DNA from: Eubacterium sp.
GTDB lineage: Bacteria > Bacillota > Clostridia > Oscillospirales > Acutalibacteraceae
Assembly: GCA_022511225.1 (NCBI GenBank)
Contig: JAFLRZ010000003.1
Location: forward strand, 1 to 64,000
Direction of reading: 5' to 3'
Length of the DNA stretch: 64,000 bases
Shown: one piece after another, positions 46,027 through 54,084 of the stretch
Position numbering within the stretch: the first letter of the stretch is position 1
Layout: every line of letters begins with the position of its first letter
Program-made: the position numbers and the translations under genes
Notes under the pieces: generated by a model
Told to the model about the DNA's origin: nothing
Databases searched by the model: none
The model's input: the letters and a program-made list of their open reading frames with translations, nothing else

Positions 46027-46293
46027 CTATAGCAAAATTGAGATAATATATGAAATCGCACAGCCTGCAAGCGTAAACAGTACGGAATTAAATGCAATTT
46101 TTATTACCTGTTTTTTATTCATTCTGATTTTCGGAGGCTTCTGTGCAGACAGTGCAAGCTTTTCCGCCTCGCTCTGAAGCTTTGATCTGTCATCATTCTT
46201 ATGCTCCGTCTTAACAAAAAAGATTATCTTTTCAAAATAGGGGTTGTCTGTATTCGTCACCTCTAAAATCTGTTTGCTGACTCCTTTTATCAT
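46027..46293 (-). CDS. Small tail-anchored protein upstream of sleB
   Basis: A protein of 88 residues. The first 65 are charged, with EVTNTDNPYFEKIIFFV near the start; one hydrophobic helix at the C terminus (about 66-88) anchors it. I chose the ATG at 46293; an in-frame TTG at 46314 has no ribosome site of its own. It lies 29 bases before sleB and probably shares its transcript. The family is not recognised. Confidence 0.6.
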   Translation of the reverse strand: MIKGVSKQILEVTNTDNPYFEKIIFFVKTEHKNDDRSKLQSEAEKLALSAQKPPKIRMNKKQVIKIAFNSVLFTLAGCAISYIISILL

Positions 46294-46640
46294 TTTGCTT
46301 CTTTTTCCTTTCAAGATTTATACAATTAGTGTAGGAAAAAGCAATGTATTTTATACCAAATTAACATTGTTGATTTTTGGTTATTTTTTTGAAAAAATTT
46401 CATTGACAAGACTTTTCTATAACTTTTCGTATATTTGAATTTTCCACAATGTTTTGTGGAAAACCGTGTGGAAAATGTTAAAAAAGTTGCGAAAATCCCT
46501 TGTAAATAGGGATTTTTAAGTGTTGAAAACTTAAAATAAAGTCTAAGAATTTAAGTTTTCCTAACTTTACACATAGTTTTCAACAAAATTAAATGTTACC
46601 AAATTGACATTTATTTTTGTGAATTTTGCTATTTTTCACT
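46294..46640. other. Gene-free AT-rich stretch with a cluster of DnaA boxes
   Basis: Nothing codes here. Three exact TTTTCCACA boxes lie at 46440-46448 (plus), 46455-46463 (minus) and 46467-46475 (minus). One-mismatch copies are at 46521-46529 (minus, tgttgaaaa), 46565-46573 (ctttacaca) and 46577-46585 (ttttcaaca). Just upstream is an A/T-only-like stretch (46360-46400) that could unwind easily. The stretch separates divergent genes. Confidence 0.65.
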
Positions 46641-46668
46641 TTGCATATTGACAAAATAATGTTATACT
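46641..46668 (+). promoter_or_regulatory. Sigma-A promoter of ogg-ylmH
   Basis: TTGCAT (46641-46646), 16 bases, TATACT (46663-46668), about 40 bases before the start. Confidence 0.6.
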
Positions 46669-46709
46669 TTCAGTAAGTTTATGTCGAAAAAATTATCAGG
46701 TGAACGTAT

Positions 46710-47528
46710 ATGAATATTGAGTACAAAAATAACGATATAATCATAACCGGTGTCAAGTGCCTTGACCTTGAGCTGACTCTCGACTGCGGTCAGGCGTTTC
46801 GCTGGAGCAAGCAGGCTGACGGAAGCTGGAGCGGAGTTGCAAGCGGTGTATTTCTTAACGTCTCAAAATCGGGTGACAACGTAATTCTTAAAAACACGAG
46901 TAAGGAGAATTTTGAAAATATCTGGCGAAATTACTTTGACTTTGATAAGGATTACGAAAAAATCTGCGACACTCTCAAGCAGGATAAGCTTATTGCACCG
47001 ACTGTTGACGAATACTACGGCATAAGGATTCTTAATCAGGACTGCTGGGAGGCGCTGTGCTCCTTCGTTATCAGCCAGCAGAATAATATTAAGAGGATTA
47101 AAGGAATTATCGAACGGCTTTGCCGTACATACGGCGATGAGGTCTGCGATGGGTATTACTCCTTTCCGAGTGCGCAAAGGCTGAGTGCACTTACCGTAGA
47201 GGAATTTGAAGCTCTCGGCACGGGGTACAGAGCAAAATATCTTGAAAGGCTTGCAAAGGACGTTGCCTCGGGCAAAATCGACCTTGAAAAAATAAAAAGC
47301 CTTTCTCTTGATGATGCGAGAAAGGAACTGCTCAACATATTTGGTGTAGGCATTAAGGTGGCAAACTGTGCACTGCTCTTCGGATTCGGCTTTTACGACG
47401 CTTTCCCTGTAGACGTGTGGATGAAAAGAGTTATGGCATACTATCCTGACGGCTTGCCGGAATGCTTTGACGGTATCGGAGGAATTGCCCAGCAATATCT
47501 GTTTCACTGGGCAAGAAATAATTTATGA
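46710..47528 (+). CDS. ogg: 8-oxoguanine DNA glycosylase/lyase (OGG1 family)
   Basis: A protein of 272 residues. An N-terminal OGG domain (LTLDCGQAFRW near 23-33), then the helix-hairpin-helix GPD domain with GVGIKVANC holding the catalytic Lys216 and PVDVWMKR with Asp235. It removes 8-oxoguanine and cuts the strand. No FCL iron-sulfur cluster. Its stop overlaps the ylmH start by four bases. Confidence 0.9.
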   Translation: MNIEYKNNDIIITGVKCLDLELTLDCGQAFRWSKQADGSWSGVASGVFLNVSKSGDNVILKNTSKENFENIWRNYFDFDKDYEKICDTLKQDKLIAPTVDEYYGIRILNQDCWEALCSFVISQQNNIKRIKGIIERLCRTYGDEVCDGYYSFPSAQRLSALTVEEFEALGTGYRAKYLERLAKDVASGKIDLEKIKSLSLDDARKELLNIFGVGIKVANCALLFGFGFYDAFPVDVWMKRVMAYYPDGLPECFDGIGGIAQQYLFHWARNNL

Positions 47529-48259
47529 CAGACAGTAAAAAAATAACAGAAAAAAGATTTAACGAGCTTTATGACAGAGCGTATGACAAGCACTATACTG
47601 CTTTTACGGAATTTCTGAACTTAGAGGAGCAGAGTATACTTGCCGGAAGCTATCTGCCATGTGTAACCTACGGCGGATACGAGAGCGCAGAGAGAGTAGT
47701 CGCAGGGTTTGGAGAAGATGTCGGCACAGATGATTTTCCGATAGTGTGCGTGTGTATTAAGCCTGCCTCGCAGAAATTTGCAGACAAGCTCAGCCACAGG
47801 GATTTCCTCGGTGCACTTATGAATCTCGGAATACGCCGTGAGCTTCTCGGAGATATCATTATATACGAAAACTGCGGTTATCTTTTCTGCCTTGAAAAAA
47901 TCGGTGAGTACGTAACGGACAGTCTGACTAAGGTTAAGCATACAACGATTAAGGCAGAGGTGACGGACTCTCTGCCGTTTCTGACTTCAATTCAGCCAAA
48001 ATCACAGGAGCTTATCGTGTCATCACTTCGGCTTGATGTGCTTATCTCGGCAGTGTACAGGCTTTCCCGAAAGGAAGCATCTCTTCTTTTTCAGCAGGGC
48101 AAGGTGTTTGTTAACAGTGCTCAGACGACGAACAGCTCTTATACGGCAAAGGAAAATGATATTTTTTCTGTTAGAGGCTTTGGCAGATTTGAGTATATTT
48201 CTACAGTTCGTTCAACGAAAAAGGATAGACTTGTTGTTGAATTAAAAATATATAGGTAA
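47525..48259 (+). CDS. ylmH: YlmH-like S4-domain RNA-binding protein
   Basis: A protein of 244 residues. An N-terminal RRM-like fold (about 1-165) with RDFLGALMNLGIRRELLGDI near 98-117, then an S4 domain (about 168-235) starting SSLRLDVLISAVYRLSR. YlmH of Bacillus binds the 50S subunit and takes part in ribosome quality control. Here it is not in the division cluster but translationally coupled to the DNA glycosylase. Confidence 0.88.
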   Translation: MTDSKKITEKRFNELYDRAYDKHYTAFTEFLNLEEQSILAGSYLPCVTYGGYESAERVVAGFGEDVGTDDFPIVCVCIKPASQKFADKLSHRDFLGALMNLGIRRELLGDIIIYENCGYLFCLEKIGEYVTDSLTKVKHTTIKAEVTDSLPFLTSIQPKSQELIVSSLRLDVLISAVYRLSRKEASLLFQQGKVFVNSAQTTNSSYTAKENDIFSVRGFGRFEYISTVRSTKKDRLVVELKIYR

Positions 48260-48271
48260 TAAACTTTATTT

Positions 48272-48301
48272 CACGGGAGGATAATATCCTCCCGTGTTTT
48301 T
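48272..48301. repeat. Palindromic repeat family copy E (solo form, also a terminator)
   Basis: cacgggaggat, three bases, atcctcccgtg (48272-48296), then TTTTT. It begins 13 bases after the ylmH stop and has the form of an intrinsic terminator. Confidence 0.85.
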
Positions 48302-48432
48302 GCAGAAGTCCGTTTGTTGATAATGTAGATTTTTTCAGAATAGTTTTGTGAGTATTACACAATTGCTATATACAATATAATATGATAAAATATAAGTTAG
48401 CCAAAAGCACTAAAAGGAGGTCTTTATTTTTT

Positions 48433-50274
48433 ATGAAAGAAAACGGACTCGGCAGTAAGGTTAAGGCGCTTGGTGCAGACGTCAAGGCGCACTGGAAAAC
48501 GCCTGCCAAGGGTAAGTATGTTCCATACAGGGAATATCTTGATATTCTTCTCGGTGTCGGCAGTAACTACGCAGGCTCCAAGACGTTGGAATACCTCACC
48601 TTTGCGGCAAGCTGCTACCTGATGATGTATCATTACAAGCTGCCCTATCTTGCATTTTCAATTATCGCAATTATCAATATGCCGCTTAACTACATATGGA
48701 CACTTATCGGCTGGATAATTAACGATAACTTAGGCTTCTTGCCTAAAAAGACAGAGTACAAATTCAGAACACTCTATTTCTTCCTCGGCGTTGCAGGTCT
48801 TGCTATGATTTTCTGCGACTTCACACCGATACTTGACCCGACGAATAAGCTCGTTGCATATCTCAACGGTCTTGAGGGTATAAATGCCGCCTCGGCAATC
48901 AAGATTTTCGGTGCTCACATTCTCTGGAACGGCTGGGCAGGTGCCCGTAACATCTTCTGGAGAAAGAAGCTTATTCCTAAATTCGGAAGATATAAGTACT
49001 CACTTTACTGTGATGCTATACCAAAGGTTGTTATGGTATTCGTTCTCGGCTGGTTCCCTGTAAGCGGTATTGTTAATATGGGCTTTACCAGCATCAATAT
49101 GAATGATCCGATAACACGTGTATGGGTTGCAAATCTTTTGTTCTCTATTTTTAACCTGTTCGGATTTGCAAACAACCTTGAAATTTGTACACAAAACTGC
49201 TCACCTAACGTTCGTGAGAGAATTTTCGTAAGATCATATCCGATAAAATTTTCTCACTTAGCGCAGTCAATACTTGCAATTCTTCTTCCTGTATTTATCA
49301 GTAAGTGTAAGGACGAATGGGCTGATATCGCCGTATTCAGATATATCATTCCGTTTACCTTCACCTTCTTCGTTGTGTTCACGTTTGTTTTTGCAGGCAG
49401 AATCAAGGAGCGAATTCCTCAGCCTCCTCTCGAAAAGAAGGTTTCAATCAACTTCTGGGACGGTATGTTCGGCGTAATGCGCAATAAATACAAGTGGATT
49501 CAGACTATTGTAGGTCTTCTTGACTCACTCGGCAACGGTATGCTTGCGTTCACAACGGTTCTTTATCTCTACACATTCCGTTTAAGCGGTCTTAGCTACA
49601 GTCTTATCGTGGCACTCGTTTCCTTTGCGGGAACACCGCCTGATTTGTTCACTCCGTATTTTATCAAGAAATTCTCCTACAAGCAGGTTATGATTTTCTT
49701 CCAGCTTTCAAGAGCAGTCTGCTACACGGTAATCGTATGCTGTTATCTGTTCCTCGGCGACAATCTGCTTCTTTGCGGTACACTTTCTGTTATTATGCTG
49801 TTCATTACGGAAATGTTCCAGACCGTGCCTAAATCTATCGATCACGATATGGGTGTCCGTGTCAACGACTATCAGATGTACCTCTCAGGTGAAAGACTCG
49901 AAAGCTTTTCAGGTGTTTTCGGCTGGTTCACCGGTCCTATAACCTCTTTCGTTGGTCTTATTATTCCGATTCTTCTTCTCAAATACGGCTTCAACAGTAA
50001 CTGGGACGTACTGTTCATAGATTCATCAAGAATTAAGATAATCGTTGTTCCTATCCTCTTTGATATTGTCGGCTATATTCTTATGACAATTCCGTATTTC
50101 TTCTGGGATTATGATGATGATAAGCAGAACAAGGTTATGGAGGTACTGCGCCGAAGAGAAGAGGTTACCCGAAAGCAGTACAACGAAGAGCTCAACGGCT
50201 CTGATAACGGCGAATATACTGACAATGCAGAAATCCTTGATGATGAAAAAGTAATTGAGGAGGTGATGTCATAA
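48433..50274 (+). CDS. MFS/GPH-like transporter
   Basis: A protein of 613 residues. About twelve hydrophobic segments are spaced as in the GPH and related MFS families, with long loops between helices 6 and 7. The N-terminal 45 residues and the last 50, which are acidic, are cytoplasmic. The substrate is unknown; no enzyme sits beside it. The ATG at 48433 follows AAGGAGG with a long 12-base spacer. The stop and the start of the next gene share one base (TAATG), so the two proteins are made together. Confidence 0.7.
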   Translation: MKENGLGSKVKALGADVKAHWKTPAKGKYVPYREYLDILLGVGSNYAGSKTLEYLTFAASCYLMMYHYKLPYLAFSIIAIINMPLNYIWTLIGWIINDNLGFLPKKTEYKFRTLYFFLGVAGLAMIFCDFTPILDPTNKLVAYLNGLEGINAASAIKIFGAHILWNGWAGARNIFWRKKLIPKFGRYKYSLYCDAIPKVVMVFVLGWFPVSGIVNMGFTSINMNDPITRVWVANLLFSIFNLFGFANNLEICTQNCSPNVRERIFVRSYPIKFSHLAQSILAILLPVFISKCKDEWADIAVFRYIIPFTFTFFVVFTFVFAGRIKERIPQPPLEKKVSINFWDGMFGVMRNKYKWIQTIVGLLDSLGNGMLAFTTVLYLYTFRLSGLSYSLIVALVSFAGTPPDLFTPYFIKKFSYKQVMIFFQLSRAVCYTVIVCCYLFLGDNLLLCGTLSVIMLFITEMFQTVPKSIDHDMGVRVNDYQMYLSGERLESFSGVFGWFTGPITSFVGLIIPILLLKYGFNSNWDVLFIDSSRIKIIVVPILFDIVGYILMTIPYFFWDYDDDKQNKVMEVLRRREEVTRKQYNEELNGSDNGEYTDNAEILDDEKVIEEVMS

Positions 50275-51896
50275 TGGCACTCAAAAAGAAAAAAGATCAA
50301 TCAAACGAGCCTGAAAAGGTAGCAGACGATTTCCTTGCCCAAGAGGCTGCTTTAGAACAGGAAACCGGTGCTGAGTACACACTTGACATCCCTGATGACG
50401 AAATCTGGACTTATCAGATTGAAGGACTCCAGGCTCCTCATATCAACAAACCTTTTAAGAACGCAGCCATCAAAAAGGTTGTTATTGTAATAGCACTCGT
50501 GCTTGCTATCGGCTGTGCAATCTTCCTTTCAGTTCGTGCTGTTCACAATGATATGTATAAATATAAAGAGCTTGAAGACGGCACGTATGAGCTTGTTAAA
50601 TTTTCAAATCCGGGCGGAGTTACAGATATCACTGTTGACTACGTCGTTGATTTGGAAACAGGCGAGAAGGACGAAACAAAGCCAATCTCATCTATTGCAG
50701 AATATGCCTTTAACTGTGACGAGCTGATTACAACTATTACCATTGGTAAGGACGTAAAATCAATCGACTGCAAGTCAATTTACAGCTGTTGGAAATTGAG
50801 AAGCGTATGGGTAGATGACGCCAATGAAACTTATTGCGATATAGACGGCGTTGTTTATACAAAGGATTTGACTCACGCTGTTCATTACCCTACTGCTCAC
50901 GATATGCACCTTATGATTAACAACGACTATGCTGTAGAAGAGATTGATGATAACGGCAACAGAAAGTTCATATCTAAGGTTAAGGACGATAACGGTAATT
51001 TAGTTGACAACGACGGTAACAACCTCGTTGAAAGAGTTTGGGGCACCAACAGTCAGTATAACGAGCTTTGGTTCCAGACATATAATAAAACCTGCAGAAC
51101 TTACGTCGTTCCGTCAACCGTAACAAGCCTCGACGATATGTCATTTGCATATTCCGATATTGTTGATTTGTATCTTCCTGAAGGTATCACCTATATGGGC
51201 AATATGGCTTTATTTAAGAATACTGCCCTCACCAATATTTACACCTACAAGACAGATTCAGAAATCACTGACACAACGTACAAGGCTATTGACTCAATGA
51301 CAGAGATTTATCCGTCACTTCCCGACGGTCTTGAATTTATCGGCTCTGACTGTATGTACTATTTAAGAGGACTTAATTATATGTACATTCCGTCAAGCGT
51401 AACCGAGATTGGTCATCATGCTTTGTGGGACGCTGTATATAAGGAAAATGACGAGCTCAAGGGTGTTTCATTTATCGATATGGGCATTGACGAGCAAGGC
51501 TACGAAAATAACGTTAAAACCGGTCAGCAGTGGAGACCGCAGTATGACTATATGCTCTTCAAGAAGTCAGTTGATCTCAACTTCTCGGCTGAGCGACAGT
51601 CACAGTTTAACTACAACATTCACCGCCAGTATTACTGGGCTCTTCAGTGGATAATCGGCCATTCCGATGATACGGCAAAGGCTGCTTCTGGATATCTTGT
51701 TAAGGATATGGACAAAGACGGCACTCCTGAGCTTGTACTTCGTGAATATGATGCTGAGTCAAAGACCACGAAGGACAGTATTTTGACCTTTAACCACGGT
51801 TATCTTGAAAAATACTCAGGCTCAGCGAACTACGCGCCTGATGATCTCAGTGCAATAGACGATAACACAATGCTTGATACAATTTTAGAAGGCTAA
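50274..51896 (+). CDS. Membrane-anchored BspA-like leucine-rich-repeat protein
   Basis: A protein of 540 residues. The first 65 residues are acidic and cytoplasmic, one membrane helix lies at about 67-90, and the rest is outside. Phrases such as SSIAEYAFNCDELITTITIGKDV, DLYLPEGITYMG and YIPSSVTEIGHHAL are LRR_5/BspA repeats. A segment DMDKDGTPELVL near 480 resembles a calcium loop. BspA repeats are used for binding to proteins or surfaces. Coupling to the transporter suggests that the two form one membrane unit. Confidence 0.7.
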   Translation: MALKKKKDQSNEPEKVADDFLAQEAALEQETGAEYTLDIPDDEIWTYQIEGLQAPHINKPFKNAAIKKVVIVIALVLAIGCAIFLSVRAVHNDMYKYKELEDGTYELVKFSNPGGVTDITVDYVVDLETGEKDETKPISSIAEYAFNCDELITTITIGKDVKSIDCKSIYSCWKLRSVWVDDANETYCDIDGVVYTKDLTHAVHYPTAHDMHLMINNDYAVEEIDDNGNRKFISKVKDDNGNLVDNDGNNLVERVWGTNSQYNELWFQTYNKTCRTYVVPSTVTSLDDMSFAYSDIVDLYLPEGITYMGNMALFKNTALTNIYTYKTDSEITDTTYKAIDSMTEIYPSLPDGLEFIGSDCMYYLRGLNYMYIPSSVTEIGHHALWDAVYKENDELKGVSFIDMGIDEQGYENNVKTGQQWRPQYDYMLFKKSVDLNFSAERQSQFNYNIHRQYYWALQWIIGHSDDTAKAASGYLVKDMDKDGTPELVLREYDAESKTTKDSILTFNHGYLEKYSGSANYAPDDLSAIDDNTMLDTILEG

Positions 51897-51902
51897 TAAC
51901 AA

Positions 51903-51934
51903 ACCCCGCTATTTCGTTTGAAATAGCGGGGTTA
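51903..51934 (+). terminator. Terminator of the transporter-LRR pair
   Basis: A perfect 14-base stem aaccccgctatttc/gaaatagcggggtt with a four-base loop. The T tail is short. It lies seven bases after the stop codon. Confidence 0.75.
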
Positions 51935-51949
51935 CTTATGATTTGAAAA

Positions 51950-51974
51950 ACGGGAGGCAATCTGCCTCCCGTTC
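51950..51974. repeat. Palindromic repeat family copy F (solo form)
   Basis: aacgggaggca, three bases, tgcctcccgtt: a perfect 11-base inverted repeat, 16 bases past the preceding terminator. Confidence 0.85.
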
Positions 51975-52157
51975 TGACTGTCAAAAAATAATTTCTGCAT
52001 CTTTTTTTTAAATCTTTTGCTTTTGCCCAAAATATATTTTTTCAAAAATTTCAAAATTTCGTATGTAATAACATTTTTTCTTTACTTTATTGTTTGCAAA
52101 AATGCAAATAATATTATTGCACAAACGTGCAGAAAAGTTAAAAGGAGAATCGTTATT

Positions 52158-52331
52158 ATGAGCAAAAAAACATCAAGCATTATGAAGGTTATGGGTGCAA
52201 CAATCGCCGTATGTTCGGCTGCCGCAATGCTGACGTCGTCAAAATCAAGCAATGCAAATATGAAAAAGACGATGAAAAAAACAGCAGATAAGGTAGTAGG
52301 TTTTGTTGATACAGTAGCTTCTATGATGTAA
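52158..52331 (+). CDS. 57-residue membrane or secreted peptide
   Basis: A short basic N terminus is followed by a small hydrophobic, Ala-rich core (about 10-26) and a Lys-rich amphipathic C-terminal helix ending in DTVASMM. It could be a membrane-associated peptide; I do not recognise a family. AAAGGAG lies eight to nine bases before the ATG. The frame is open further upstream without a site. About 180 bases of AT-rich sequence precede it. Confidence 0.55.
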   Translation: MSKKTSSIMKVMGATIAVCSAAAMLTSSKSSNANMKKTMKKTADKVVGFVDTVASMM

Positions 52332-52332
52332 A

Positions 52333-52413
52333 AACGGGAGGCAGATTACCTCCCCTACGATAAAACAGAAATGTCATTGTTCGATTGTAGGGGAGGAAAA
52401 TATCCTCCCGCTT
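52333..52413. repeat. Palindromic repeat family copy G (long form)
   Basis: aacgggaggcagattacctcccctacga at the left and tgtaggggaggaaaatatcctcccg at the right with a 25-base centre, 81 bases. It fills the whole gap between the peptide gene and convergent folK, starting one base after the stop. Confidence 0.85.
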
Positions 52414-52420
52414 AATTTTT

Positions 52421-52891
52421 TTAAATTTTTTTTATTTCCTGTCCCTCTATCTTTTCGATAAAAGGCTTGATGTCCGTGCCGTAAACTATTCCGTCAGGGA
52501 AAATATCAAGCAGCGGTTCAAGAATAAATCTTCGCTCGCTGTAACGAGGATGAGGAACGATAAGATTTCTGCTTTCAATTATTTCATCCTCGGCAAAAAT
52601 AATGTCGATATCAATAATTCTCGGTCCGAAGCGCACGGTGCGAAGTCTGCCGAAGCCGGCTTCTATACCAAGGCACGCTCCGAGCATTTCGTGAGGCTCA
52701 AAAATCGACTCAACAAGAAGAATGATATTGTAAAAATTCTGCTGTCTTGCATAGCCCACAGGCTCAGTTTCATACACGGCAGACTGATTAATAACGTCCG
52801 TATACGGAAGCAGATTTATGGCGTCAATGCATTTTTTTATATTTTCTTCTCTGTCTCCCAAGTTCGTGCCGACACTTATTACATATTCCAT
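52421..52891 (-). CDS. folK: 6-hydroxymethyl-7,8-dihydropterin pyrophosphokinase
   Basis: A protein of 156 residues, full length. The start VISVGTNLGDREENI, the ETEPVGYARQQNFYN loop and the FGPRIIDIDII active-site motif are typical. It transfers pyrophosphate from ATP to the pterin alcohol in folate synthesis. It is the last gene of folE-folP-folB-folK. Confidence 0.95.
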   Translation of the reverse strand: MEYVISVGTNLGDREENIKKCIDAINLLPYTDVINQSAVYETEPVGYARQQNFYNIILLVESIFEPHEMLGACLGIEAGFGRLRTVRFGPRIIDIDIIFAEDEIIESRNLIVPHPRYSERRFILEPLLDIFPDGIVYGTDIKPFIEKIEGQEIKKI

Positions 52892-52894
52892 AAA

Positions 52895-53254
52895 TTAACG
52901 CTCCCTGCTGATTGCAACACCAACCCAGCCGAAATCGGCTTTCATCGGTGCTTCAGGTTTTTTCAGAGTAATATCAACCCTTGAAACGTCTGTATATTCA
53001 CCTAAAACGGCATCGGCAACAACCTGTGCCGCCTTTTCGAGCAAATCGTATTTTTCAGCCGTAAAAACTCTCGTAATCGTCTTTATAACCTTTGCATAGC
53101 TTACCGTGTCCTCAACGTCGTCACTGTGGCACGCTTTTATAATATTTACATACAAATCAACGTCAAACACAAAATTCTGCCCGTCAGACTTTTCCTCGGG
53201 ATTAACTCCGTGATATGCGAAAATTTTTAAATCTCTGATTAAAATTTTATCCAT
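52895..53254 (-). CDS. folB: Dihydroneopterin aldolase
   Basis: A protein of 119 residues. FAYHGVNPEEK with the active-site Tyr/His region near 12-22, and the conserved Lys in the C-terminal IDITLKKPEAP region. It makes 6-hydroxymethyl-dihydropterin and glycolaldehyde. It overlaps folP by eight bases. Confidence 0.93.
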   Translation of the reverse strand: MDKILIRDLKIFAYHGVNPEEKSDGQNFVFDVDLYVNIIKACHSDDVEDTVSYAKVIKTITRVFTAEKYDLLEKAAQVVADAVLGEYTDVSRVDITLKKPEAPMKADFGWVGVAISRER

Positions 53255-54065
53255 TGCTTTTTCCGTTTCTATATTTTTTTAGCTCCTGAGCCATTAAAAT
53301 GCCCTGTTTTTCGTTTTTTACGTCGTGCAGGCGGATTATATCAACTCCATCTAAAATCGCCGCTGTGTCGGCTGCAACGTTGCCGTAGGTTCGCTCCTTC
53401 GGGTCGTCCTGACGGCTTCCCTGACCGATAACCCGCTTTCTCGAAGTGCCGAGAAGAAGCGGAACACCATTGATTTTATATTCGCAGACGTTCGCAAGAA
53501 GCCGCATATTTTCGTCATAATTCTTGCCGAAGCCAATTCCCATATCAAAGCAAAGCTGATTTTTTTCAATTCCTGATTTCCTGCACTCGTCAATGCTTTT
53601 TTCAAAAAAGTTCCTGACCTCGGCAGGTGAAGCACTGCCGTTATGCATCACTATCCAGCCTAAACGGCTTTTTTTGACAATTTTCGCCATTTCAGGTGAT
53701 AACATACCGCTTACGTCGTTAATGATGTCTGCGCCCATCTGAGCAGATTTTTCAGCCACTTCGCAATAATAGGTGTCAACAGATATAGGACAGCTTATTC
53801 TGCACCTTATTTCTTTCAGAACAGGCTCAAGCCTTGCCCATTCCTCTTCGGCAGATATTGGTGCACTGCCCGGTCTTGTTGACTGCGCGCCAAGGTCTAT
53901 AATATCTGCTCCCTGCTTTTCAAGCTCCACGGCATATTCCACAGCATCAAACGGCGAAAAATACTCCCCACCGTCACTGAAAGAGTCAGGTGTGACGTTG
54001 ACAATTCCCATTATCAGCACCTTTTTGCCGTATTCAATTTTTTTATCTCTGCAATTCCAAATCAT
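53247..54065 (-). CDS. folP: Dihydropteroate synthase
   Basis: A protein of 272 residues. MGIVNVTPDSFSDGGEY near 19-35 and DLGAQSTRPGS near 57-67 are the two signature loops. It joins p-aminobenzoate to the pterin and is the sulfonamide target; the loops show no obvious resistance insertion. It follows folE by 19 bases. Confidence 0.95.
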   Translation of the reverse strand: MIWNCRDKKIEYGKKVLIMGIVNVTPDSFSDGGEYFSPFDAVEYAVELEKQGADIIDLGAQSTRPGSAPISAEEEWARLEPVLKEIRCRISCPISVDTYYCEVAEKSAQMGADIINDVSGMLSPEMAKIVKKSRLGWIVMHNGSASPAEVRNFFEKSIDECRKSGIEKNQLCFDMGIGFGKNYDENMRLLANVCEYKINGVPLLLGTSRKRVIGQGSRQDDPKERTYGNVAADTAAILDGVDIIRLHDVKNEKQGILMAQELKKYRNGKSNG

Positions 54066-54084
54066 AGATTATCTCGTATAAAAC

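Noticed and set aside
45293-46293. Bacillus-type sleB-ypeB pair
   Set aside because: The neighbour is an 88-residue tail-anchored protein with no similarity in length or layout to YpeB.
46863-47507. Long minus-strand open frame opposite the DNA glycosylase
   Set aside because: It is a shadow of ogg, which has clear catalytic motifs; the minus frame has no recognisable domain or ribosome site.
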